Source of the DNA: Betaproteobacteria bacterium
GTDB taxonomy: Bacteria > Pseudomonadota > Gammaproteobacteria > Burkholderiales > Usitatibacteraceae
NCBI GenBank assembly: GCA_016720925.1
Contig: JADKJR010000005.1
Coordinates: 310,001 to 374,000, forward strand
Direction of reading: 5' to 3'
DNA length: 64,000 nt
Made by a program: the position numbers and the translations under genes. This document shows positions 17,247 through 25,789 of the stretch, one piece after another (position 1 is the stretch's first letter; each line of letters begins with the position of its first letter). The notes under the pieces were generated by a model. That model was given only the letters and a program-made list of their open reading frames with translations. It had not been told where the DNA came from and made no database searches.

Positions 17247-18401
17247 TCGATGATGCCGCCAGCGCGCAAACTGGCGATCTCGCTGGCGGCAAACCCCGCC
17301 GCCGCGAGGACCGCTCCAGTGTCGGTATGTCCGGTTGCGCCCAGATCGTGCCGGGGCAGTGTCCGCTCACACCCTGCCAGCACCGGTCCCAGTTGTTCAA
17401 AATCGCCACGCTCCGGGTGACGTGCCTGCATGAAAGTTTGCCGAGCGCGTAAATGTGCATTGGCGGTCACTTCGGCAATCGACAACACCGGTGCCACACG
17501 TATCATTGCCGGAAAGGGTCGATACCCAGGAGTCTCGATTCTGCGTCAGGAACCGCTGCTGGAATGCTGCACGCATTTCATCCTGTCTGGTGGCATCGTA
17601 CTGGCTGCCGCTGAACTGCTCCAGATCGAGCAGACGGCACAGATTCTTGAAGAAATGCGACTCGATTGCTCCGACCGAAACGTGCTGGCCATCCGCGCAA
17701 GCGTACACCCCATACCAAGCGTATTTGCCGGTCAACGCTGCTGAATTTGGCATTGTCTCCTCGCCGGTGGCGAGATACTGGTCGAGGTATAGGGACATCA
17801 GATTGAGTACGCCGTCGGCGATCGATACGTCGAGATAGACACCCTCGCCGGTCCTCGTTCCATTGAGCAGCGCAGCGACAATGGCCAGCGCCGCATGCAT
17901 GCCGCCGCCAGCGCTGTCGGCAACGGTGGCCCCGGGCATCGCCGGCTTCCCTTCGGCATCGCGACCACTACAACTCAGGAACCCGCCAACAGCCAGGTAG
18001 TTGATGTCGTGTCCGACCCAGTCATGGTATGGGCCGTCCTGACCGTAACCACTAGTCGAGCAATAAATGATCTTCGGGTTGATGACCTTGATGTCTTGAT
18101 AGCCGACCCCGAGGCGGGCAGCAACGCCGGGGCGATAACTCTCGATCACGACGTCGACATGCCGCGCGAGTCGATAAATGGTTTCCTTGCCTTCAGCCGA
18201 CTTCAGGTCAACGCGCATTTTCTGCGTACCGCGCCCCGCGCCGTAGGCGTGAAACACCGGATCGATCTGCTTGGCGCCTTGGGCGGACACCGGCGCGACC
18301 TTGATCACGCTCATGCCGTAATCTGCAAGGATGCGCGAGGCACGCGCGGCCGGTCCGACGCTGGCCAGATCGAGCACTTTGTAGCCTTTGAGAAATGCCA
18401 T
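17243..18401 (-). CDS. Alpha-methylacyl-CoA racemase-like CaiB/BaiF protein (3' frameshift)
   Basis: CaiB-fold protein of about 385 residues after repair. It differs from its neighbours in having GHDINYLAVGGFLSC (His131, Asp132) and ATVADSAGGGMHAALA (Asp162). These match the His and Asp acid/base pair of alpha-methylacyl-CoA racemases, which epimerise branched acyl-CoAs in isoprenoid and sterol side-chain degradation. A frameshift near 17505 separates the last 85 residues (VAPVLSIAEVTANAHLRARQ onward), and the true stop at 17243 overlaps the next gene as ATGA. Racemase rather than transferase activity is my preferred reading. Confidence 0.78.
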
Positions 18402-18416
18402 TCCCTTCTCCCCGAC

Positions 18417-19598
18417 CTAGAAGTTGCGCGGCAGGCCGAGTTTGCGCGTAGCGATGATGTTTTTCTGGACCTCAGATGAGCCGCCACCAATGGTGTCGAT
18501 TACCGTATACGTATAACAACCTTCGGCGCGGCCCTTGAGTGGTGCGTCTGCGGTGCCCAGCGCAAGCTGCGCGCCCGGTCCGGCGATATCCATGGTGGCG
18601 TCGGCCACGCGACGTGACAGTTCTGTGGCGTACAACTTGTACTCGGAGGACTCAATGGTCGGCGTCTTGGCCGAGTTTAGCGCGGCATCGACGAAGCGCA
18701 CGCCGAGCAGGCGCGCCACCTCGCATTCGGTCGCCAGTTGCGCCACCTTCTGCCGGATCACCGGATCGTCCTTAAGCGGCTTGCCATCGCGCTTCGTCGT
18801 CTTGACGAAGTTACAGAGCAGCTCGACGCGGCCGCGGATGGGCGAAAAAGTGAACATCGTGAAGCGCTCGATGTCGAGCGCCTCCGCGATGTACTGGAAC
18901 CCCTTGTTGAGTTGGCCAACGCGATAGTCGTCGTGAATGAAAACGTTGTCGAAGAACACTGCGTTGGTGCGCTCGTTGCCCATGGTGTACATCGGATGGA
19001 TGGTCAGTCCAGGATCGTCCATGCGGACCAGAAAGAGCGATATGCCGTGGTGCTTGGGGAGATTCGGATCGGTGCGCGCGCCGACCCAGTACCAGTCAGC
19101 GAAATGCGCCGAGGTGGTGAATACCTTCTGCCCGTTGAGCACCCAGCCCTCGCCCTGGCGCTCGGCCTTGAGGCGCATGGCGGCGGCATCGGAACCGGCG
19201 CTGGGCTCGGAATAGCCGACAGCGAACTCGACGTCAGCCGCAAGTATCTTCGGCAGGAATTCCTTCTTCAATTTTTCCGAGCCTACACGGATCAGTGTCT
19301 TGCCGATGATACCCACACCCTTGCCGATCTGCGGTGCCCCGACAGAGGACAACTTCTCGTTGAGCAGGAATTCGTAGACGCCGTTGCCATCCTGGCCGCC
19401 GTATTCCTTAGGCCAGGTGATGCCCAGCCAGCCGCGCTCCGCGAGTTTCTTCATGAAGGCGCGGCGCTCCGGTGTGTCGCAAACCTGCGCCATGTTCTCG
19501 CGCGTGACATCCATAGTCTTAATGTCCTCATTTTCCTTGAGGAACTGGTCCACCTCGCGCAGAAACTCGCGTTGTTCTTGAGAAAATTCAAAGTCCAT
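18417..19598 (-). CDS. Acyl-CoA dehydrogenase
   Basis: 393-residue dehydrogenase. It starts MDFEFSQEQREFLREVDQFL and has GWLGITWPKEYGGQDGNGVYE, the FAD-binding region FAVGYSEPSAGSDAAAM (about residues 127-143) and the C-terminal VIDTIGGGSSEVQKNIIATR. This sequence type is common in steroid and terpenoid clusters. It lies 15 bp from the racemase-like gene and may pair with the dehydrogenase at 15033. Electrons would go to ETF. Apart from a chance palindrome at 19015-19030 inside the coding region, nothing is odd. Confidence 0.92.
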   Translation of the reverse strand: MDFEFSQEQREFLREVDQFLKENEDIKTMDVTRENMAQVCDTPERRAFMKKLAERGWLGITWPKEYGGQDGNGVYEFLLNEKLSSVGAPQIGKGVGIIGKTLIRVGSEKLKKEFLPKILAADVEFAVGYSEPSAGSDAAAMRLKAERQGEGWVLNGQKVFTTSAHFADWYWVGARTDPNLPKHHGISLFLVRMDDPGLTIHPMYTMGNERTNAVFFDNVFIHDDYRVGQLNKGFQYIAEALDIERFTMFTFSPIRGRVELLCNFVKTTKRDGKPLKDDPVIRQKVAQLATECEVARLLGVRFVDAALNSAKTPTIESSEYKLYATELSRRVADATMDIAGPGAQLALGTADAPLKGRAEGCYTYTVIDTIGGGSSEVQKNIIATRKLGLPRNF

Positions 19599-19626
19599 GG
19601 TCTTGTCTCACTATCATTGATCTGTT

Positions 19627-20859
19627 TCAGCCCAAGACGCCGGCTTGGCGTAGAGCAGCGATTTTTGCCTGGTCGAAACCGAGCAGGTCATGCAGCACCT
19701 GCTCACTATCCTGTCCCACTGTCGGAGCCCGTCGCGGTGGCGGTAATTCCTCGCCCACAAAATGCACCGGAAAGCCAAGCATGTCGGCGCCATGCTGCCG
19801 ATGCGGCAGCAACTTAAATCGCGCCTGGAACTGCGCGTCGTCGACGATGTTCTTGGGCGTGTTCACCGGCGCAATGGGCGTGTTCGCCTCAGCGCTGAAA
19901 GTCAGCCACTGCGTCGACGTACGCGTCTTGAAAATGCCGCGCAGGATGGCCTGCAACTCGCGATTGCCGCGGGCGTGGTCGGCATACTTCGAGCCAGGCC
20001 ACTTCTCGAACAAGTCGAGGCGGCCAATTCCGGTACAGAAGTTCTTCCAGAAAGCCTGTTCCGAAGCCATGAACAACACGTGGCCGTCAGCGGATTCGTA
20101 CATCTGATAGCGTACTCCCTCACGCATGCCGGCCGTCGCCACCGGGCGGCGCTTGTAGCCATCAGACTTATTACCGGTGACCACGTCCTCAGGCCTGGCA
20201 TAGGCCATGTAGCTTTCGCTACGGTACCAGTCGAAGGCGGCGGCGGCGTCGGACTGCGCCAGCTCCATGAAGCAGCCCTCGCCCGTACTGCGGGCCCGCA
20301 ACACGCCAGCCAATACTGCCAGGCCGCCGAACAAGGGCGCGGCATTAATGCCTATGCCGACGTGCTCAGGGATGTAGCAAAAACCTTCCTCGTCGTATGC
20401 CGGGATGCAGGCGCCGCACCACGTGTCGTAGGCAATTCCGTGGGAAGGCATTTCAGCGTAGGGGGCCGGTCATGCCGTAGCCAGAGACGGTGCAGAATAC
20501 CACCTTTGGATTGACAGCCTTCAACTGATCATAGCCGAGGCCGAACTTGGCCAAGGCGCCGGGCTTGAAGCTTCGATCACCACGTCGGCACCGCGCACCA
20601 GTTCGCGGTATATCTCACGCGCCTCTTCCTTCTTGAGATCGAGAACCAGGCTCTTCTTGCCGCGGTTCAAGTGATAGTGCATCAAGGAGACACCCTCGAT
20701 AATGGGCCAAGTCATCTCGCGGATGTAATCACCAGCGGGGGTTTCGACCTTGACCACCTCGGCGCCTAGATCCGCGAATGCAGTGGTGATGGCTGCTGGG
20801 CCGAGGATGGAACTCTCGATGATGCGCAGGCCAGTCAGCGGTTGGGGAATTTTACTCAT
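19627..20859 (-). CDS. CaiB/BaiF family protein lacking the catalytic aspartate (two frameshifts)
   Basis: About 410 residues when two compensating indels are repaired: a missing T near 20563 (GCTTC for GCTTTC) and an extra C near 20465 (CCCCC). The N-terminal part reads LTGLRIIESSILGPAAITTAFADLG, the rest continues with GLGYDQLKAVNPKVVFCTVSGYG and AYDTWCGACIPAYD. At the position where related proteins have the CoA-binding aspartate, this one reads HVGIGINAAPLFGG with no Asp. It may be a non-catalytic partner subunit of another CaiB protein, or use different chemistry. The start ATG at 20859 follows the SDR gene closely. Confidence 0.75.
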
Positions 20860-20884
20860 GTCTCGTATCGGTCTCCGACTTGTC

Positions 20885-21640
20885 TCAGCCGAGATAGGCC
20901 TGGCCGCCGTCAAGAGCGATGCTCTGACCGTTGACATAGCGGCATTCTTCGCTGCACAAGGTCACCGCGAAACGACCGATGTCGAGCTCACAGTTGCCGA
21001 CGCGGCGCATCGGGATAGTGGAAAAGTAGGCGACTGCCTCATTCGGTCGCGCCGCCGCCCAACCTTTCAGTCCTTCCGATTCGGCCAGCGGGAGCAGCAC
21101 GTTTGTGCGAATATTGTCCTGGCCCCACTCGCAGGCCGCCGCTCGCGACAGCTGGCGTATGGCTTCCTTGACTGCACCGTAGGCGCCATAGCCGCTGGCA
21201 TCCCAGCGCTTGCTGGCCGCGCTGGCCAGGTTGATGATGCTACCTTCACCCTTGAGGTAGGGATAGCAGAGTTTCATCAGGCGCAACGTGGCTTGCGGCC
21301 CTGACGCCCATCCAGCTTCGAAGCTCTCGTCGCTGACGTCCATGAGCTTGCACATGGGTACTTCTTGGGCGTTATTGACCAGGATGTTGAGTCCGCCGAA
21401 ACGTTCCACAACCGCCGGCACGCAACGCTCCAGAGAATCGCGCTGTCTGACGTTGCACTCGATAGCGAATGCTTCGCCACCGGCCGACTCAATCTCGCTT
21501 ACGGCGTCCTCGACCTTGGCCAAGGTACGTCCGGCCACTGCGACTTTGACCCCTTCCTTTGCCAAGGCTACGGCGATGCCTCGGCCCACGCCCTGACCGG
21601 CGCCGGTGATCAGCGCTACCTTGCCCGCCAGTTTCGTCAT
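20885..21640 (-). CDS. Short-chain dehydrogenase/reductase
   Basis: Classical SDR of about 251 residues: TGAGQGVGRGIAVALA is the nucleotide-binding motif, LNILVNNAQEV the NNA motif, and SGYGAYGAVKEAIRQL holds the Tyr-x3-Lys pair, with Ser in INLASAASKR. A start at 21640 (MTKLAGKVALITG) is clear, placed two bases after the amidohydrolase stop, so the two are co-transcribed. It would oxidise a hydroxyacyl-CoA or ring alcohol. The final motif is ALDGGQAYLG. Confidence 0.9.
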   Translation of the reverse strand: MTKLAGKVALITGAGQGVGRGIAVALAKEGVKVAVAGRTLAKVEDAVSEIESAGGEAFAIECNVRQRDSLERCVPAVVERFGGLNILVNNAQEVPMCKLMDVSDESFEAGWASGPQATLRLMKLCYPYLKGEGSIINLASAASKRWDASGYGAYGAVKEAIRQLSRAAACEWGQDNIRTNVLLPLAESEGLKGWAAARPNEAVAYFSTIPMRRVGNCELDIGRFAVTLCSEECRYVNGQSIALDGGQAYLG

Positions 21641-21642
21641 GC

Positions 21643-22620
21643 TCAGATCTTGACGCGCTTGACCGGATCGATCTTGGTGAGCTTGGCCAGATTCAGGCCG
21701 AGGATCTTGGCCTTGTCCTCCTTGCTGAGCTGCTGGTAACCCCACTTTTCCTGCAGTTCCGCTGGCATGTCAAGGTCGGCAATGTAGTCAACCACACGCT
21801 GCAGGTCATCGAAAGGCAGGTCAAAGCCAAGCACGATCTTGTCGGCCGGCATCCACTGCAGGGCCGTGCCTATCGCGTGATAGCCGCGGTACGGCGAACG
21901 CTGGTAGTAGCCAATGATGCCGGATAGGCTCATGTAGAGATTCGGGTGCTTGCCGCATAGTCCGATCAAGAGCTCTGTGTCAGGCCAGCCGGCGTGATAG
22001 GCGATCACTTTCAGTTCGGGGAAATCCAGCATCACGTCGTCGAGCTGGCCCACCTGACAGCGGCTGCCCGGCTGCGGGACGACATAACTGGTGCCAGTGT
22101 GCATGGTAATAGGGATGTCCAGTTCGCAGGCCTTCTCATAGAAGGGCCAGAGGCGCTTATCGTTGATGGGACCTTCGTCCTCGGGCGTATAAAGCTTGCA
22201 GATGCGCATGCCTTTCTCTTTTACTAGGTATTCGAGTTCCCAGTTGGCATGTTTGATACCGCGCTTAATCACCGGGCCGACATTGCCCTCAAGGTACATG
22301 CGCTCCGGATAGGGGGCAATTTGCTGCATCATGAAGCCGTTGGTGGACAGCGAGACCGTACCGCCTGTGACATCCATCATAGGTTCGCGCAGGCAGAAGG
22401 CGACATCGACGCCGACCTGGTTCATGTACTTGATCAGCTCGGAGGCGATCGGATGTGGCCACTCGCCCGACAGATCGCGGCCCGACCAAGCGCGCAGCAC
22501 GCCATCGACGCTTCCCCACCAGCGCTTCACGTCGGGATAGTAATCAATCTCCGACATTGTCTGCGGATTCATGAAGTGAAACTCGGTCATCGCAATGAAA
22601 TAGTCTTTACCGGCAGACAT
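21643..22620 (-). CDS. Amidohydrolase-family (ACMSD-like) hydrolase or decarboxylase
   Basis: 325-residue TIM-barrel metal-dependent enzyme of the amidohydrolase_2 (ACMSD/OH-DDVA meta-cleavage) group. Metal-binding features include ITMHTGTSYV (about residue 175), VIAYHAGWPDTELL (about 211) and the late aspartate in IVLGFDLPFDDLQ. The usual N-terminal HxH is not clear; EFHFMNPQ near residue 13 may replace it. Such enzymes hydrolyse or decarboxylate ring-cleavage products. It is the first gene after the palindrome at 22677-22692 and so may head its own transcript with the SDR and CaiB genes downstream. Confidence 0.82.
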   Translation of the reverse strand: MSAGKDYFIAMTEFHFMNPQTMSEIDYYPDVKRWWGSVDGVLRAWSGRDLSGEWPHPIASELIKYMNQVGVDVAFCLREPMMDVTGGTVSLSTNGFMMQQIAPYPERMYLEGNVGPVIKRGIKHANWELEYLVKEKGMRICKLYTPEDEGPINDKRLWPFYEKACELDIPITMHTGTSYVVPQPGSRCQVGQLDDVMLDFPELKVIAYHAGWPDTELLIGLCGKHPNLYMSLSGIIGYYQRSPYRGYHAIGTALQWMPADKIVLGFDLPFDDLQRVVDYIADLDMPAELQEKWGYQQLSKEDKAKILGLNLAKLTKIDPVKRVKI

Positions 22621-22676
22621 GTTTTCTCCTCAGTTGATTGGCGTATCTATCATCGGCCAGGCGGCCCGCTGCAACG

Positions 22677-22692
22677 ACGTCCGATTGGACTA
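22677..22692. promoter_or_regulatory. Regulon palindrome, site 3
   Basis: ACGTCCGATTGGACTA, core GTCC-GATT-GGAC exact. It lies 57 bp upstream of the amidohydrolase start and overlaps the stop codon of npdG, suggesting an internal promoter within the long minus-strand run. Confidence 0.65.
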
Positions 22693-23367
22693 TTCCATTC
22701 CCGTGATGCGCACTCCCGCCTGGCAGTTGTACTGTTTGTTGATGAAGATCAGTAACGATGTCATGGCCTCGACGGCAGCAGCGTTAGCGATGCTTCCAGC
22801 ATGGATGCCGCGCATGCCTGCCGCTTCGACCAACTTGACAACCTCGGTTCGCGCTTCCTTGTTGTCGCCACACACCAGCACGTCACAGTGGAGCCCGTGC
22901 CCCTCCTGCAAATGATGGGCGGCGACGTTCTGAAATGCCGAGACCACGCGCACTCCTTCTCCAAGCAAGGACTGGGCAATCTGTCCGGCAGAACCCTGAG
23001 GCGGCAGTTGTACACGCGCCACCTTCGGCGGCACTAACGGCACCGTGACGTCGATAAGGATCTTGCCGTTGAGGGCCGAACGAACGGCTTCCAGAGTGCT
23101 GCTCTGATAACTAAAAGGTACCGTCAAGGCGACGATGTCAGCGGCTTCGGCCGCTGCAAGGTTCTCCATTGCGCGCACATTGATACTTGAGACGCCGCTC
23201 TCGGTCATCACCCGGCGCAGGTCGGCAAGCGCTGCTTCCGCCTTCTCTAGAGAGCGCGACCCGATGATCACCTGATACCCGGCAGTGGCCCAACGTCGCG
23301 CCAAGCCGGTGCCGAGGTCACCCGTGCCGCCGAGGATGGCGAGTAAGGGTAGTTTTTTTTCGTTCAT
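22690..23367 (-). CDS. npdG: F420H2:NADP+ oxidoreductase (NADPH-dependent F420 reductase)
   Basis: Transfers hydride between NADPH and F420, supplying F420H2 to F420-dependent enzymes. The 225-residue protein has the N-terminal Rossmann motif LAILGGTGDLGTGLARRWA, the NADP-phosphate-binding IIGSRSLEKAEAA (Ser-Arg at about residue 40), LTVPFSYQSSTL, and the conserved VSAFQNVAAHHLQ. The ATG at 23367 is chosen because the Rossmann strand starts directly after MNEKKLPL. It lies in the middle of acyl-CoA genes, close behind an enoyl-CoA hydratase. This strongly suggests that F420H2 is used in the same pathway. Confidence 0.9.
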   Translation of the reverse strand: MNEKKLPLLAILGGTGDLGTGLARRWATAGYQVIIGSRSLEKAEAALADLRRVMTESGVSSINVRAMENLAAAEAADIVALTVPFSYQSSTLEAVRSALNGKILIDVTVPLVPPKVARVQLPPQGSAGQIAQSLLGEGVRVVSAFQNVAAHHLQEGHGLHCDVLVCGDNKEARTEVVKLVEAAGMRGIHAGSIANAAAVEAMTSLLIFINKQYNCQAGVRITGME

Positions 23368-23377
23368 CGTCATCCTC

Positions 23378-24157
23378 TCAGCGGCCTTGGTAGTTGGGTT
23401 TACGCTTCTCGGCGAAGGCGCGCGGTCCTTCGCGGGCATCCTCGGAAGCGAAGACACGGGCGCCTATGGCTTTCTCGAGCACAAAATTCGGCTCGTTGTT
23501 GAGCGCACGTACGGCAATCTCCTTGGCCGTGCGCACCGCCAGCGGGCCGTTCTCGCAGATCATTTCGGCCCAAGCCATAGCTTCATCGAGCAACTTGTCG
23601 GCCGGCACAACCTTGTTAATCAGGCCGACTTGGTAAGCGCGCGCAGCGTCGATCGGCCTTCCGGTGAGCAGCATCTCCATGGCGACCGCCCACGGGATCT
23701 GCTGTGGCAGGCGAATATGCGAGCCGCCCACTGGGATCACTCCCCAGCGTACCTCGGCTAGACCGAAACTGGCGTTGTCGGCGGCAAGGCGTATGTCGGT
23801 ACCCTGCAGGAATTCCATACCGCCGGCGATACACAGGCCGTTGACGGCGGCGATGATCGGTTTGTAAATAGTATAGAAAGGCCGCTTGACGGGATCCTCA
23901 TATCCCATGGAATCGCCGGAATTGATCGCCGGCAGCGCTTCCTTCATGTCCATGCCGGTGCAGAAGGCGCGATCGCCGGTGCCGGTGAACACCGCCACCC
24001 AGAGGTTAGGGTCCTGGTTGAAATCATCGAAGGCAGCGTCCATGCCGACCAGCATTTCGCGCGTGAAAGCGTTTAAAGCCTGCGGTCGGTTGATCGTCAT
24101 CAGGGCGATGCGGCCACGTTTCTCGTACTTGAATGTTTCGGGCAAGTTCAATGCCAT
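23378..24157 (-). CDS. Enoyl-CoA hydratase
   Basis: 259-residue crotonase. GDRAFCTGMDMKEALP and AAVNGLCIAGGMEFLQGTDI form the oxyanion hole. RWGVIPVGGSHIRLPQQIPWA covers the second catalytic position, where the usual Glu is replaced by Gly-Ser, so activity may differ from a standard hydratase. C-terminal FAEKRKPNYQGR is typical. It directly precedes npdG by about 10 bp. Confidence 0.88.
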   Translation of the reverse strand: MALNLPETFKYEKRGRIALMTINRPQALNAFTREMLVGMDAAFDDFNQDPNLWVAVFTGTGDRAFCTGMDMKEALPAINSGDSMGYEDPVKRPFYTIYKPIIAAVNGLCIAGGMEFLQGTDIRLAADNASFGLAEVRWGVIPVGGSHIRLPQQIPWAVAMEMLLTGRPIDAARAYQVGLINKVVPADKLLDEAMAWAEMICENGPLAVRTAKEIAVRALNNEPNFVLEKAIGARVFASEDAREGPRAFAEKRKPNYQGR

Positions 24158-24189
24158 CGGGGATTTCTCCTACTGAAAGATATGGTGCT

Positions 24190-24609
24190 TCAAGCGCGGC
24201 GAAAACAGGGCACGGTCAATTCCGCGTCGAGTGGTTCGAACGCTACTCGCACGCGCATGCCCATGCGCAGGTCCTCGGGAGCGCAATCGATAATGCGGGA
24301 CAGCAAGCGCACGCCCTCGGCCATTTCCACGACCACCGGTGCGTAGGGAACCGCTTTCGCGTACGCGGGATGCAGCGCGCGCTCCACGACCGTCCAAGTG
24401 TAAATCGTACCCTTGCCTGAGGAACGCACCCATTCCCAGCCGAAGGATGAACACTCGGCGCAGACTTCGCGCGGGACGTGGCGAAAACTGCCGCACTGCG
24501 TGCAGCGCTGAAAGCGCAACTCTCCCAGTCGGCACCAGTCGTAAAACTCCTTGGCTAGCCCGTGCAGCGCGGGCCGCGGCCGAGCACAGTCGATGAACGG
24601 ATCCTTCAT
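24190..24609 (-). CDS. Zinc-ribbon OB-fold protein (DUF35), Ltp partner
   Basis: 139-residue DUF35 protein with a rubredoxin-like zinc ribbon C-x2-C...C-x2-C (RCTQCGSFRHVPREVCAECS) followed by an OB-fold (GKGTIYTWTVVERALHPAYA). Standalone DUF35 proteins bind thiolase-fold lipid-transfer proteins; in mycobacteria the DUF35 domain of ChsH2 is required for Ltp2 aldolase activity. It lies 14 bp after the thiolase-fold gene, the expected partner. Confidence 0.88.
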   Translation of the reverse strand: MKDPFIDCARPRPALHGLAKEFYDWCRLGELRFQRCTQCGSFRHVPREVCAECSSFGWEWVRSSGKGTIYTWTVVERALHPAYAKAVPYAPVVVEMAEGVRLLSRIIDCAPEDLRMGMRVRVAFEPLDAELTVPCFRRA

Positions 24610-24622
24610 GCGGCCTCCATGC

Positions 24623-25789
24623 TCAGTTTCCAAGTATGGCGATACTGCCATCACCAAAATCTCCCCAACCGGTGACCACGCCGATTTCGGCGTCCGACAC
24701 CTGACGCGCGCCTGCCTCGCCGCGCAGCTGGCGCACGGCCTCGATAACGTGGCCAAGACCCAAGCTGTGGGCGTGCGAGAGCAGGCCGCCGTGGGTATTC
24801 ACCGGTAAGCGACCGCCCAACGCTATGGCGCCGTCCTCAACAAAACTGCCCCCCTCACCGCGACCGCAAAAGCCTGCTTCCTCGATCTGCTGGATGACTT
24901 CAAAGGTGAAGCAGTCGTAGATCTCTGCAAAATCGACGTCGGCCGGGCTGACGCCGGCTTGGCCGAAGGCCTCGGGGGCGGCGCTCGTCAGCCCGATGCG
25001 GTGGAACTCGCGACGATTGGTAATCTCATCAGCCGGGTAAGGCTGGCCGGCGGCGGCGCCCAGCACATGGACCGGCCGTTGTGGCATGTCGCGGGCACGT
25101 TCGGCGCTGGCGACGATGAAGGCAGCCGCACCATCAGTCTCCAGGCAGCAGTCGAGCAAGCGATAAGGCGAAGCGATCATGGGCGAAGCCAGGTAGTCGG
25201 ACATGGCCAGGGGCTTTCCGTGCATCAGGGCCGCCGGATTCAACTGGGCGTGCCGCCGCATGGCCAGGGCGACTGCACCGAGCTGCTCGACCGTCGTCCC
25301 ATATTCGTGCATGTGCCGGCGAGCCATTAGCGCGTACCACTGCGGTGGTGCGGTAAGGCCGTAGGGCATATAGTAGTCGCGGGCGATCTGCGCACCCGGA
25401 ATCGAATCGTCATCGTCGGCCGAGGTTTCGCGCACGCGTTCGCCCGAGTATCCGTTCCAGCCGCCGGGCACCAGCACGTAGTCGGCACCGCCGCTGCTCA
25501 CCGCCATGGCCGCCATGCGCAGAGCGGCCACCGGCGCGGCACCGCCCATGTTGATGGTCGCGGCAAAACGCAGGTCGGAGCATCCGAGGCTGGCAGCTAG
25601 AGCCTCTGCCTTACCGAGGTTAGGGAAAGGCAGGATTCCGTCGATCTGCGCAGCTTTGAGGCCGGCGTCGGCGATGGCGTCGAGGGCTGCATTGAGTTGC
25701 AAGGCCATCTGACTCATGCCGGAACCTGGCTTGCGGCAGTATGCCGTCTCTCCAATGCCGACGATGCAGGCCCGCCTTGCGAATGTCAT
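24623..25789 (-). CDS. Thiolase-fold Ltp2-like aldolase/lipid-transfer protein
   Basis: 388-residue protein of the SCP-x/Ltp thiolase group. At the position of the thiolase nucleophilic Cys the sequence reads ATINMGGAAPVAAL (Met81-Gly-Gly), so a standard thiolytic mechanism is unlikely. Tyr291 in AEIYDCFTFE corresponds to a catalytic Tyr reported for Ltp2, and NTHGGLLSHAHSLG follows with His where Ltp2 has its second Tyr. The best reading is a retro-aldolase releasing a short acyl-CoA from a beta-hydroxy acyl-CoA, working with the adjacent DUF35 protein. It is coupled by ATGA to the upstream MenB-like gene. Confidence 0.85.
   Translation of the reverse strand: MTFARRACIVGIGETAYCRKPGSGMSQMALQLNAALDAIADAGLKAAQIDGILPFPNLGKAEALAASLGCSDLRFAATINMGGAAPVAALRMAAMAVSSGGADYVLVPGGWNGYSGERVRETSADDDDSIPGAQIARDYYMPYGLTAPPQWYALMARRHMHEYGTTVEQLGAVALAMRRHAQLNPAALMHGKPLAMSDYLASPMIASPYRLLDCCLETDGAAAFIVASAERARDMPQRPVHVLGAAAGQPYPADEITNRREFHRIGLTSAAPEAFGQAGVSPADVDFAEIYDCFTFEVIQQIEEAGFCGRGEGGSFVEDGAIALGGRLPVNTHGGLLSHAHSLGLGHVIEAVRQLRGEAGARQVSDAEIGVVTGWGDFGDGSIAILGN

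Noticed and set aside
19015..19030. TCGTCCATGCGGACCA, a full-core match to the regulon palindrome
   Set aside because: It lies in the middle of the dehydrogenase coding region and its bases encode conserved residues; about one chance copy is expected in 64 kb.
18738..19817. 359-codon plus-strand frame opposite the acyl-CoA dehydrogenase
   Set aside because: Antisense shadow; the minus-strand dehydrogenase has all family motifs.
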